50,903 bases of DNA, taken from contig PLXO01000195.1 of NCBI GenBank assembly GCA_003151425.1, positions 1 to 50,903 on the forward strand, in the 5' to 3' direction. Source of the DNA: Acetobacteraceae bacterium (GTDB lineage: Bacteria; Pseudomonadota; Alphaproteobacteria; Acetobacterales; Acetobacteraceae). This document shows positions 8,256 to 16,811 of this stretch, one piece after another. Numbering within the stretch: the first letter of the stretch is position 1; every line of letters begins with the position of its first letter. Both the position numbers and the translations under genes were made by a program. Below the pieces are notes generated by a model that had not been told where the DNA came from, made no database searches, and saw only the letters and a list, made by a program, of their open reading frames with translations.

Positions 8256-8819
8256 ATGAGCGAGCAACGCTTCAAGGCGCTGCCACCGGAGACGATGACG
8301 CCGGAGCAGCGCGCGGTGGCCGAGGCGATCCAGTCGGGCCCACGCGGCGCCGGTCTGCGCGGGCCGTTCAACGCGTTGCTGCGCAGCCCGGAACTCTGCG
8401 ACCTGGTGCAGCGCGTCGGCGCCTATGTGCGCTTCAAGAGCGCGTTGCCGGCGGCGCTGAACGAGATGGCGATCTGCATGGCCGGGCGCAAATGGACCGC
8501 GCAGTACGAGTTCTACGCGCATCGCCGCCTGGCGCTGGAGGCCGGGCTGGACGCGGCGATCGTCGACGCCATCGCCACCGGAAAGCGACCCGCGAAACTG
8601 TCGGACGATGAGGCCGCGGTCTACGATTTTTCCCACGAGCTGCTCGGCACCGGGCAGGTCTCGGACGCCGGTTACGCCGGTGTGAAGGACCGCTTCGGCG
8701 AGCGGGGTGTGATGGATCTGGTCGGCGCAATCGGCTACTATAGTTTGGTGTCGATGGTGCTGAATGTCGATCGCGTGCCGTTGCCTGTCGGCGTGGAACC
8801 GCCACTGAAGCCATTGTAG
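8256..8819 (+). CDS. Carboxymuconolactone decarboxylase (CMD/AhpD-like) family protein
   Basis: This 187-residue helical protein of the CMD family begins MSEQRFKALPPETMTPEQ, followed by GPFNALLRSPELCDLVQRVG. It has the family-typical helices around LNEMAICMAGRKWTAQYEFYAHRRLALEAG. The AhpD catalytic CxxC pair is absent; the usual position holds AICMAGR, so thiol peroxidase activity is unlikely. Proteins of this subgroup often accompany SDRs in catabolic loci for aromatic or lactone compounds. That matches the partner SDR 21 bp upstream, but the reaction here is not known. Confidence 0.8.
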   Translation: MSEQRFKALPPETMTPEQRAVAEAIQSGPRGAGLRGPFNALLRSPELCDLVQRVGAYVRFKSALPAALNEMAICMAGRKWTAQYEFYAHRRLALEAGLDAAIVDAIATGKRPAKLSDDEAAVYDFSHELLGTGQVSDAGYAGVKDRFGERGVMDLVGAIGYYSLVSMVLNVDRVPLPVGVEPPLKPL

Positions 8820-8914
8820 CGAGGCGCCGTTGCCGCACCGTGGTCGGACTTCACCACGAGGGCAGGTGGTGGAAGCTACCGGCCTTCGCCGGCATGGCGA
8901 TCAGGTGTCGAGGA

Positions 8915-9484
8915 TCAGAGCCACGGGATCAGCGCCGGGACCTCGGCGCGGTAGCGTGCGTAGGCGTCGCCGAACTGGGCGGTGAGAAAGCGCTCCTCGA
9001 TGGCGATCTTTCGCAGGAAGGACAGCGTGATCAGTACCAACCCGACGTAGCCGCGCCATTCCGCCTCCGCCACGGTGCTGCCCAGGATGGCGAGCAGGAT
9101 GCCGGTGTAGATCGGGTGCCGCGCCAGGCGGTACGGCCCGCTGCGGGTCAGGCTGTGGTCCTGCTTCAGGGTGACCGTGCCGCTCCAGTTGCCGGCGAGG
9201 TGCACGCGTGCCCAGACCGCGAAACCCAGGCCCAGGGCGACCACCGCGGTGCCGCACCAGAAGGTCCATACGGTCTGCGAATAGAGCCGCGTCGCCAGCC
9301 AGGTGCCGGCGAAGCGCGGCGACATGAGCAAGGCGATGCCGAGGCCGAGCGGGATCAGGTGCGAGAGGCGCGACGCGATGCTCTCCGCGCGGACCACGCG
9401 CTTGGTGCGCAAAGCGGCGCCGATCCAGCCGGCAAGCCACAGCAGCCAGAGCGCGGGGATCAGGGTGTGGTAGATGGTTTGCAT
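8915..9484 (-). CDS. Integral membrane methyltransferase-like protein (ICMT/PEMT family)
   Basis: The 189-residue protein has about four to five membrane helices and the conserved C-terminal ICMT-type block GPYRLARHPIYTGILLA. This is followed by EERFL and YARYRAEVPALIPW, the region that holds S-adenosylmethionine in isoprenylcysteine carboxyl methyltransferases and phospholipid methyltransferases. In bacteria the substrates of such proteins are mostly unknown, often a lipid or a small thiol/hydroxy compound. The ATG at 9484 (MQTIYHTLIPALWLLW) was chosen over the start at 9511 because it puts the first membrane helix at the N-terminus. It is transcribed in the same direction as the efflux lipoprotein at 9668-11230, but 183 bp separate them. 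Confidence 0.75.
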   Translation of the reverse strand: MQTIYHTLIPALWLLWLAGWIGAALRTKRVVRAESIASRLSHLIPLGLGIALLMSPRFAGTWLATRLYSQTVWTFWCGTAVVALGLGFAVWARVHLAGNWSGTVTLKQDHSLTRSGPYRLARHPIYTGILLAILGSTVAEAEWRGYVGLVLITLSFLRKIAIEERFLTAQFGDAYARYRAEVPALIPWL

Positions 9485-9542
9485 GGGAACAGTGTAGCAA
9501 CGTTGCACCATGCGGCGAGACCCCGAGGACCAATGTTTTCAC

Positions 9543-9569
9543 GGAACGATGTCCGCCGGGAACGATGTC
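9543..9569. repeat. Two 11-bp direct repeats (GGAACGATGTC) upstream of the membrane methyltransferase
   Basis: GGAACGATGTC occurs at 9543-9553 and again at 9559-9569, a 16-bp period, about 60-85 bp before the minus-strand start at 9484. It may be a pair of regulator half-sites or a chance short duplication. Confidence 0.3.
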
Positions 9570-9667
9570 GCCAGGGCGGTCCCGCAGGTGGGGTCAATAG
9601 TCCGGCGCAGCGGGCGTGCGCGATCAGGCAGCGGATGGACGCGATCACGGGGCACCCAGGCGATCCA

Positions 9668-11230
9668 TCACCGCATAGTCCCGCCAACCGGCAACGCCAC
9701 ACCACCCTCGATCTGCCCCGGCGACAGGCCGGGAAACTGGTCCGTCACCGCACCATCCGGCTGCCGCCACCCCCCGCCCAGCGCCTTGTAGACGCTCAGC
9801 AACGCCTGGAACCGCGCCAGCCGCACCTGCGCCAGCGTGTCCAGATCGGTGAACAGTGTCGTCTCGGCCGTCAGCACCGTGGTCACGTCCACCGTCCCCG
9901 CCGCCATCTGCGCGCGCGCGATGTCCGCCGACCGCTGCGCCGAGGCCACCGCCGCGCGCTGCAACGCCTCCTGCTCCGTTGTGTAGCGCCAGGCGGTCAA
10001 CGCGGTCTCCACATCGGTGAACGCCTGGATCACCGCCTTGCGGTAGTCGGCCAGCAGCTCGTCGTAGCGCCCCCTCGTCTGCTCCAACTGCCCGTGCAGC
10101 GTCCCGGCATCGAAGATCGGCTGCGTCAGCCCGGCGGCGAGCGCGGCGATCGTTCCGCCCGGGGTGAACAGCGTGTTCAGCGCCGCGTTGGCGAGGCCAC
10201 CCGAGGCCGTAAGCTGGATCGTCGGGAAGAACGCCGCGCGGGCCACCTGCACGCTGAAATGCGCGGCGACCAACTGCGCCTCGGCCTCGGCCACGTCCGG
10301 CCGGCGTTGCAGCAGCGCCGACGGCAGGCCCGGCGCGACGGTGGGCAACGCCAGGTCGGTCAGCGTGCCGGGCTGCGGTCCGGTTGGCCCGGGCACCCCC
10401 CCGGGAGCCTCCCCGGGGACGACCCCGGGAACGACCCCGGGAACGACCTCTGGAACGACCTCAACGACCGCCTCGGGTGGCCGGCCGATCAGGATGCCCA
10501 GGCCGAGCAGCGCCTGTTGTAGCTGGTTGCGCAACGGAGGGATCGACGCGCGCACGCCGTCCACCAGCGCCTGCTGCTGCGCCAGGTCCAGCGCCGTCGC
10601 GGTGCCGACGTCCAGCCGCCCCTGGATCACCGCCAGCGTCTGGCTTGCGTCCCGCAGGTTGCGCTCGGCGATGGCGATCCGGTCGGCAAAGGCCAGCGCG
10701 GTGAACCACGTGGTGGCAACATTGGTCACCACCGTCAGCGCCACCACCTCCTGGTCCCAGCGACTGAACACCGCGGAGGCGATGGCGGATTGCTGCGCCG
10801 CCCGGTTCTTGCCCCAGAAATCAACCTGGTAGGCGGCGTTCAACCCCAGGCTGTAGCTATGTATCTGGATCGAGCGGGTGGAGCTCCCGGCGACCCCGCG
10901 GGTCACGCCCGCCTGCTGCCAGCCCGCGTTTGCGGTGGCGTCCAGGGTGGGCAGCAGCGCCGCGCCCGCGATCCGCACCTGCGCGTCGGCTTGGTGCACG
11001 CGCGCGATCGCCGCGGCGATGTCGAAGTTGTCGGCCCGCGCCGCCGCGATCAACCGGTCCAGCACGGGCGAGCGGAAGCCCTGCCACCATGCCGCATCGG
11101 GCCAGGTTGGACCGTCGCCGGTCTCGGCCTGCCAGCCGGAAGGGGTCTCGACCGCCGGCGCGGGCGGTTCCGCGGCCGGGGTGCAGGAAGCGAGCAGCAG
11201 GAGCAGCCCCCAGGCGCGTGCGCACAACAT
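9668..11230 (-). CDS. NodT-family outer-membrane efflux lipoprotein
   Basis: This 520-residue TolC-like channel is of the RND/efflux outer-membrane lipoprotein type. The N-terminus is a lipoprotein signal (MLCARAWGLLLLLASC, lipobox LASC, lipidated Cys16). Two repeats of the OEP fold follow, with the conserved AWWQGFRSPVLDRLI and FDIAAAIARVHQADAQVRIAGAALLP regions and, in the second half, ALLQRRPDVAEAEAQLVAAH and LTQPIFDAGTL. Between the repeats, around residues 255-285, there is a Val-Pro-Gly-rich linker encoded by a DNA minisatellite. No inner-membrane pump or membrane-fusion protein adjoins it, so it must work with partners elsewhere. The start at 11230 was chosen for the lipobox; the frame stays open far upstream only because of GC bias. 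Confidence 0.92.
   Translation of the reverse strand: MLCARAWGLLLLLASCTPAAEPPAPAVETPSGWQAETGDGPTWPDAAWWQGFRSPVLDRLIAAARADNFDIAAAIARVHQADAQVRIAGAALLPTLDATANAGWQQAGVTRGVAGSSTRSIQIHSYSLGLNAAYQVDFWGKNRAAQQSAIASAVFSRWDQEVVALTVVTNVATTWFTALAFADRIAIAERNLRDASQTLAVIQGRLDVGTATALDLAQQQALVDGVRASIPPLRNQLQQALLGLGILIGRPPEAVVEVVPEVVPGVVPGVVPGEAPGGVPGPTGPQPGTLTDLALPTVAPGLPSALLQRRPDVAEAEAQLVAAHFSVQVARAAFFPTIQLTASGGLANAALNTLFTPGGTIAALAAGLTQPIFDAGTLHGQLEQTRGRYDELLADYRKAVIQAFTDVETALTAWRYTTEQEALQRAAVASAQRSADIARAQMAAGTVDVTTVLTAETTLFTDLDTLAQVRLARFQALLSVYKALGGGWRQPDGAVTDQFPGLSPGQIEGGVALPVGGTMR
10399..10458 (-). repeat. In-frame 12-bp minisatellite inside the efflux lipoprotein gene
   Basis: Five tandem 12-bp units, consensus CCCCGGGAACGA on the plus strand, lie at 10399, 10411, 10423, 10435 and 10447. 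Units at 10423 and 10435 are identical and the outer ones have drifted. On the coding strand each unit adds four residues of VVPG type. Copy-number change keeps the frame. Confidence 0.85.
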
Positions 11231-11297
11231 GGGGTCGCGGCCTAGCGATGTTCGTCCCGGTTCGCAATCGCCGGCCCGGCGCACGCCAGTCGCGTGA

Positions 11298-11441
11298 ACG
11301 AAGGAAGGCCAGGGCTTCGCCCCTGGACCCCACCAAGGGGCGCTGCCCCTTGGATCCCCGCCAAGGGCAGCGGCCTCTGGTGGGGGTCCAGGGGGCAAAG
11401 CCCCCTGGCGGGTTTCAGGGCGGAGCACTGACCTTCCTCCG
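11298..11441. repeat. Composite intergenic palindromic repeat of about 144 bp
   Basis: The outer ends are inverted copies: CGAAGGAAGGCCAG at 11298-11311 against the complement of CTGACCTTCCTCCG at 11428-11441, 12 of 14 matching. Inside are three hairpins: CCAGGG/CCCTGG at 11309-11326, CCAAGGGG/CCCCTTGG at 11333-11353 (perfect 8 bp), and CCAGGGGGC/GCCCCCTGG at 11388-11408 (perfect 9 bp, AAA loop). It fills most of the gap between the divergent efflux-lipoprotein and livG genes. I recognise similar modules as dispersed intergenic repeats in acetic-acid-bacteria relatives. It may be a non-autonomous element or an RNA-level structure. Confidence 0.7.
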
Positions 11442-11521
11442 TTCACCCGCCCGGCTTGTGCACGGGTCGCCGATATGCAAATGACCGACGCATAGACATC
11501 AACACAGGGAGGTGTCCGGAG

Positions 11522-12274
11522 GTGAGTGACACCATCCTGGAGACTGCAGGGCTGACCCGGGAGTTCGGAGGCTTCGTCGCGGTGGACGACGTCGCGCTCA
11601 AGGTGCGTACGGGCTCGATCCACGCCCTGATCGGACCGAACGGGGCGGGCAAGACCACGTGCTTCAACATGCTCACCAAATTCCTGGCGCCGACGCGCGG
11701 CACGATCCATTTCAAGGGCCGCGACATCACCAGACTGAAGCCGGCCCAGGTGGCGCGGCTTGGCCTCGCGCGGAGCTTCCAGATCTCGGCGGTGTTTCCG
11801 CATCTGACCGCGCTGGAGAACGTGCGTCTGGCGCTGCAGCGCGCGCGCGGCGCCAGCTTCGACTTCTGGCGGTCGGAGCAGGTGCTGTCCGTCTACAACA
11901 ACCGCGCGCACGAGCTGCTGTTCGATGTCGGGCTGTCGGCATTCGTCAACACCGTGGTCGTGGAGCTGCCCTACGGCCACAAGCGGGCGCTGGAGATCGC
12001 CACCACGCTGGCGCTCGATCCGGAGATGATGCTGCTCGACGAGCCGACCGCCGGCATGGGGCATGACGACGTGCACCGCATCGTCGAGCTGATCGGGCGG
12101 GTGCGCGCGGGCCGCACCATCCTGATGGTGGAACATAACCTGTCGGTGGTGGAAGGGCTGTGCGACATCATCACCGTGCTGACCCGCGGGCGCGTGCTGG
12201 CCGAGGGCGACTACGCCACCGTCTCGAAGAACCCCGAGGTGATCGCCGCCTATCTGGGATCGAGCGATGCTTGA
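11522..12274 (+). CDS. livG: Branched-chain amino-acid-type ABC transporter, ATP-binding subunit LivG
   Basis: This 250-residue cytoplasmic ATPase has Walker A GPNGAGKTT, the LivG-typical LARSFQISAVFPHLTALENV block, signature region LPYGHKRALEIATTLALDP, Walker B MMLLDEPTAG and the switch His in MVEHNLSVV. The C-terminus has the family NPEVIAAYLG. The start is the GTG at 11522, with GGGAGG ending about 9 bases upstream; the frame remains open to 11456 but without family similarity. It heads a five-gene transporter operon (livG, livF, binding protein, livH, livM). The stop TGA at 12272-12274 lies inside the first copy of the ATGCTTGA array that leads to livF. Confidence 0.92.
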   Translation: MSDTILETAGLTREFGGFVAVDDVALKVRTGSIHALIGPNGAGKTTCFNMLTKFLAPTRGTIHFKGRDITRLKPAQVARLGLARSFQISAVFPHLTALENVRLALQRARGASFDFWRSEQVLSVYNNRAHELLFDVGLSAFVNTVVVELPYGHKRALEIATTLALDPEMMLLDEPTAGMGHDDVHRIVELIGRVRAGRTILMVEHNLSVVEGLCDIITVLTRGRVLAEGDYATVSKNPEVIAAYLGSSDA

Positions 12275-12361
12275 GGTCCCCAATGCTTGAGATGTCCTAT
12301 GCTTGAAGTCCCCTATGCTTGAAGTGCCCCATGCTTGAGATCCCCATGCTTGAGGTCCCCC

Positions 12362-12369
<8 letters not shown>
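12267..12369 (+). repeat. Seven-copy tandem ATGCTTGA array forming chained overlapping mini-ORFs
   Basis: ATGCTTGA occurs at 12267, 12283, 12299, 12315, 12331, 12346 and 12362, with a 16-bp period (once 15). The first copy contains the livG stop, and the last is the livF start. Copies starting at 12267, 12283, 12299 and 12315 each open a 7-codon ORF (of MLEVPxA type) whose TGA is the one in the next copy. Copies at 12331 and 12346 share a frame and end in the TGA at 12367-12369, inside the livF start copy. The array keeps a stop 5 bases past each next ATG. Confidence 0.9.
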
Positions 12370-13057
<688 letters not shown>

Positions 13058-13156
13058 TATTTCGGCGTCTACGGGGACGGACCAATACCTGAACGCTGTC
13101 GGCATACCGGCGGCCCCGATTGCACGATGATGCTGCACAATGATGAGGCTACACAC

Positions 13157-14386
13157 ATGACCATCTCCCGCCGCACCCTGCTCACCACGGCCGCTGCCGC
13201 AACGACATTGCCGCTGGCGCGCGCCCGTGCCCAATCGCCGGTGCTCAAGATCGGCGTGCTGAACGACCAGTCCGGCCCGTACATGAACACCGGCGGTCCC
13301 ACGTCGGTGATCTGCGCCAAGCAGGCGGTCGAGGATTTCGGCGCCGCCGCCAAAGGCCTCACCGTCGAGGTCATCACCGCCGACCACCAGAACAAGCCGG
13401 ACCTCGCGGTCTCGATTTCGCGCGAATGGTACGACCGCGACGGCGTGGACGTGATCCTCGACGTGCCCACCTCATCGGTGGCGCTCGCCGTGCAGGGTGT
13501 GACGCGCGAGAAGAACAAGATCTTCCTTGGCGTCGGCCCGGCGAGCGCGGCGCTGACCGGCGAGGCGTGCTCGCCCAACTTCATCACCTGGGTCTACGAC
13601 ACCTACATGTTGGCGAAATCCACCGGCGGCGCAATGGTCAAGGCCGGCGGCGACAGTTGGTACTTCATCACCGCCGACTACGCCTTCGGCCATCAGTTGC
13701 AGTCGGACACCACCGACATGGTGAAGGCGGCGGGCGGCAAGGTGCTCGGGTCGCAGGCCTATCCGTTCCCGGGGACGACCGATTTCTCCTCGTTCCTGGT
13801 GCAGGCGCAGTCCAGCCGCGCCAAGGTGCTGGGCCTGTGCAACGCCGGGGCCGACACGGTGAACTCGATCAAGCAGGCGAACGAATTCGGCGTGAACAAG
13901 TCGATGAAGCTGGCCGCGATGCTGATGTTCATCACCGACGTGCATGCGTTGGGCCTGGCCACCGCCAAGGGGCTGAACCTGACCGAGAGCTTCTACTGGG
14001 ACATGAACGACGGCACACGCGCCTTCACCAACCGGGTGAAGCCGAAGACGCCGAACAACTGGCCGAACATGATCCATGCCGGCTGCTATTCGGCGACGCT
14101 GCACTACCTGAAGACCGCGCATGACATGGGTGCGGCCGAGGCGAAGAAGGACGGCGTCGCCACGGTCAACCGCATGAAGAAGATGCCGGTCGAGGACGAG
14201 TGCTTCGGCAAGACCACGATCCGCGAGGACGGCCGCAACCTGGTTCCGGCCTATCTGTTCGAGGTCAAATCTCCGGCCGAGAGCAAGGGCCCGTGGGACT
14301 ACTTCAAGCTGGTCGTGACCACGCCGCCCGACGAAGCGGCTCGTCCTCTGGCCGACGGGCATTGCGCGTTCGTCAAGAAGGTCTGA
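13157..14386 (+). CDS. Branched-chain amino-acid-type (Peripla_BP_6) substrate-binding protein
   Basis: This 409-residue periplasmic binding protein is of the Leu/Ile/Val (HAAT) family. The ATG at 13157 starts a Tat-like signal: MTISRRTLLTTAAAATTLP with cleavage after ARAQ. A start at 13127 would add ten unlikely residues. The mature part begins VLKIGVLNDQSGPY. It carries SWYFITADYAFGHQLQ, KVLGLCNAGADTVNSIKQ and the late PEDECFGKTTIREDGR-like block (here MPVEDECFGKTTIREDG), a pattern seen in subfamily members that bind amides or aromatic acids as often as amino acids. The ligand cannot be told from sequence. It sits third in the operon, before the two permeases. Confidence 0.9.
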   Translation: MTISRRTLLTTAAAATTLPLARARAQSPVLKIGVLNDQSGPYMNTGGPTSVICAKQAVEDFGAAAKGLTVEVITADHQNKPDLAVSISREWYDRDGVDVILDVPTSSVALAVQGVTREKNKIFLGVGPASAALTGEACSPNFITWVYDTYMLAKSTGGAMVKAGGDSWYFITADYAFGHQLQSDTTDMVKAAGGKVLGSQAYPFPGTTDFSSFLVQAQSSRAKVLGLCNAGADTVNSIKQANEFGVNKSMKLAAMLMFITDVHALGLATAKGLNLTESFYWDMNDGTRAFTNRVKPKTPNNWPNMIHAGCYSATLHYLKTAHDMGAAEAKKDGVATVNRMKKMPVEDECFGKTTIREDGRNLVPAYLFEVKSPAESKGPWDYFKLVVTTPPDEAARPLADGHCAFVKKV

Positions 14387-14426
14387 TTGACGGGACACCC
14401 AGACAGGTGAAGGCGAGCTTCCCGTC

Positions 14427-15314
14427 ATGATCATGATCTTCGGCATTCCCGGCCCGCTGCTGTTCGGCCAGCTTCTGCTCGGCCTGATCAACGGCGCCTT
14501 CTACGCGATGCTGTCGCTCGGCCTCGCGGTGATCTTCGGGATGCTGAACATCATCAACTTCGCGCACGGCGCGCTGTTCATGATGGGCGCCTTCGCCGCC
14601 TGGATGCTGCTGAATTATTTCGGCATCGGCTACTTCCCGGCACTGATCCTGGCGCCGCTGCTCGTCGGCATCTTCGGCATCGTGCTGGAGCGGTTGGTGA
14701 TCAGCCGGCTGTACAAGCTGGATCACCTGTACGGCCTGCTGCTGACGTTCGGCCTGGCGCTGGTGATCCAGGGATTGTTCCGTAACTATTACGGCAGCTC
14801 CGGCCTGCCGTATCGCATTCCCGACGTGCTGCAGGGTGCCACCGATCTCGGCTTCATGTTCCTGCCGAATTACCGAGGTTGGGTGGTGCTGGCGGCGCTG
14901 GTGGTATGCCTTGGCACTTGGGGGTTGATCGAGAAGACCTCGCTCGGCGCCACGCTGCGCGCGGCGACGGAAAATGCACCGCTGGTGCAGGCGTTCGGCG
15001 TCGACGTGCCGCGGCTGATCACGGTGACCTACGGCGGCGGCGTCGCGCTGGCCGCCTTCGCCGGCGTGCTGGCGGCGCCGATCTACTCGGTAAACCCCAA
15101 CATGGGCGACAACTTTATCAACACCGTGTTCGCGGTGGTGGTGATCGGCGGCATGGGCTCGATCCTCGGCTCGATCGTCACCGGCTTCGCGCTCGGCGTG
15201 GTCGAGGGGCTGACCAAGGTGTTCTATCCGGAGGCCTCGGCGACGGTGGTGTTCCTGGTGATGGTGATTGTGCTGCTCACACTGCCGCACGGCCTCTTCG
15301 GAAAAAGGGCCTAA
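14427..15314 (+). CDS. livH: Branched-chain amino-acid-type ABC transporter permease LivH
   Basis: The 295-residue integral membrane protein begins MIMIFGIPGPLLFGQLLLGL. It has about eight helices and the LivH signatures LGLAVIFGMLNIINFAHGALFM near the start and KTSLGATLRAATENAPLVQAFGVD, the cytoplasmic loop that docks the ATPase. The C-terminal FAVVVIGGMGSILGSIVTGFALG is also typical. The gene is 40 bp after the binding-protein gene and 4 bp before livM. Confidence 0.93.
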   Translation: MIMIFGIPGPLLFGQLLLGLINGAFYAMLSLGLAVIFGMLNIINFAHGALFMMGAFAAWMLLNYFGIGYFPALILAPLLVGIFGIVLERLVISRLYKLDHLYGLLLTFGLALVIQGLFRNYYGSSGLPYRIPDVLQGATDLGFMFLPNYRGWVVLAALVVCLGTWGLIEKTSLGATLRAATENAPLVQAFGVDVPRLITVTYGGGVALAAFAGVLAAPIYSVNPNMGDNFINTVFAVVVIGGMGSILGSIVTGFALGVVEGLTKVFYPEASATVVFLVMVIVLLTLPHGLFGKRA

Positions 15315-15318
15315 GGAG

Positions 15319-16653
15319 ATGGATAGCGAGATCCAACTGCCGGGAACCCTACCGATGAAGATTGGGGCCATGATCACCGGTATCCTCGGCGGTATCGCCG
15401 CCTTGGGTCTCGGGACGTACGGCTATCTGCTGGGTAGCATCGTCTCGATCGGTGGCGGGAACGGAGGCAGCGCCCTCAAGGCAGTTAGCATAGTTGTCCC
15501 CATCATTGGCATCGTGGGTGGGGCGATTGTCCTGGCTCAGCCCCTCGCGGGTGGCTTGTTGCTGCTGCTCAGCTCGCTTTGCGTATTGGGACTTCTGGGG
15601 TTTAACGCTCTTACAATGGCCCCCGTAGTGCTCATGGTTATCGGGGGCGTGTTGGCGCTCACAAGCACAAACTACGAAATCCCAACTGACGCGAAATCAG
15701 ATGCGGCACGTGAGTCCTGGTTTTTCGGATTCTCGCGAGCTCAAGGATATGTCTTCCTGGCCATGCTCGCACTGATCGTGGTGTGTCCGTACGTGCTGTA
15801 TCCGGTGTTCCTGATGCGGGTGCTGTGTGCGGCGTTGTTCGCCTGCGCGTTCAACCTGATGATCGGCTATGTCGGGCTGCTGTCGTTCGGCCAGGCGGCG
15901 TTCTTCGGCATGGGCAGCTACGTCGCCGCCTGGACGATCAAGTTCTGGCATGTGGACGCGGTGATCGCGATCGCCCTGGGCGGTGCGACCGGCGCGGTGC
16001 TCGGGTTGTGCCTGGGCTATCTGGCGATCCGCCGCTCGGGCATCTACTTCGCAATGATCACCCTGGCGCTGGCGCAGATGGTCTACTTCTTCTGCCTCGA
16101 GGCGCCGTTCACCGGCGGCGAGGATGGCATCCAGCAGGTGCCGCGCGGGTATCTGTTCGGCATCATCAGCCTGAACGACGACATGACGATGTACTGGGTG
16201 GTCGCGGCGGTGTTCATCGCGGGCTTCCTGCTGATCCACCGCATCATCCACTCGCCGTTCGGCCAGGTGCTGAAGGCGATCCGCGAGAATGAGCCGCGCG
16301 CGACCTCGTTGGGCTACCGGACCGACGACTACAAGCTGATCGCCTTCATCCTGTCCTGCATGCTGGCCGGCGTGGCGGGCGGCACCAAGGCGATCGTGTT
16401 CGGCATCGCGACGCTGACCGACGTGCACTACTCGACCTCGGGCGAGGTGGTGCTGACCACGCTGGTCGGCGGCCTGGGCACGGTGTTCGGACCGGTGATG
16501 GGGGCGGTGATCGTAACCGCGATGGAGAACTACCTGGCGCAGTTCGGATCGTGGGTGACGGTGACGCAGGGGGCGATCTTCGTCGTCTGCGTGCTGGCGT
16601 TCCGGCGGGGGATCGTGGGAGAATTCGGGGCGTGGCGGCGGCTGGCGCTGTAG
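15319..16653 (+). CDS. livM: Branched-chain amino-acid-type permease LivM with an extra N-terminal four-helix domain
   Basis: The frame encodes 444 residues. From about residue 137 (RAQGYVFLAMLALIVVCPY) it is an ordinary LivM, with MIGYVGLLSFGQAAFFGMGSY, GIYFAMITLALAQMVYFF, the ATPase-docking loop FGQVLKAIRENEPRATSLGY and GTVFGPVMGAVIVT. Residues 13-125 are an added domain with four predicted helices (around 15-38, 57-75, 80-100 and 104-120) and no LivM similarity. It is followed by a polar linker, TNYEIPTDAKSDAARESW. DNA for the added part (about 15340-15740) is visibly lower in GC, near 55-60%. AAGGAG abuts ATG 15319 with no spacer, so the start is uncertain: ATG 15355 is possible, and an internal ATG at 15763 would give the bare permease. 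Confidence 0.85.
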   Translation: MDSEIQLPGTLPMKIGAMITGILGGIAALGLGTYGYLLGSIVSIGGGNGGSALKAVSIVVPIIGIVGGAIVLAQPLAGGLLLLLSSLCVLGLLGFNALTMAPVVLMVIGGVLALTSTNYEIPTDAKSDAARESWFFGFSRAQGYVFLAMLALIVVCPYVLYPVFLMRVLCAALFACAFNLMIGYVGLLSFGQAAFFGMGSYVAAWTIKFWHVDAVIAIALGGATGAVLGLCLGYLAIRRSGIYFAMITLALAQMVYFFCLEAPFTGGEDGIQQVPRGYLFGIISLNDDMTMYWVVAAVFIAGFLLIHRIIHSPFGQVLKAIRENEPRATSLGYRTDDYKLIAFILSCMLAGVAGGTKAIVFGIATLTDVHYSTSGEVVLTTLVGGLGTVFGPVMGAVIVTAMENYLAQFGSWVTVTQGAIFVVCVLAFRRGIVGEFGAWRRLAL

Positions 16654-16739
16654 CCGGCAACGGGCGCCGAGACCTTGCGGCGGGCGCTGCCCGAGACCGG
16701 AAAGCGCCGCCCCAGGCGCCCGACACAGCAGCGGCCCGA

Positions 16740-16753
16740 TTGATTTGGATCAG
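16740..16753 (+). promoter_or_regulatory. FNR/Anr/FixK-type operator (TTGAT-N4-ATCAG)
   Basis: TTGATTTGGATCAG matches the FNR-family consensus TTGAT-N4-ATCAA at 9 of 10 fixed positions. It lies 59 bp before the alcohol dehydrogenase start, a plausible place for activation under low oxygen. The evidence is motif only. Confidence 0.55.
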
Positions 16754-16811
16754 TGCCGCGGACGCCATCTGGTGCCAGGACGCCCCACCCAGAATGGGAT
16801 GGAGGTCCGCC

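Noticed and set aside
7119-8636. A 505-codon minus-strand frame over the second SDR and the CMD gene.
   Set aside because: It is antisense to two well-supported genes and has shadow composition (Arg/His/Gly-rich).
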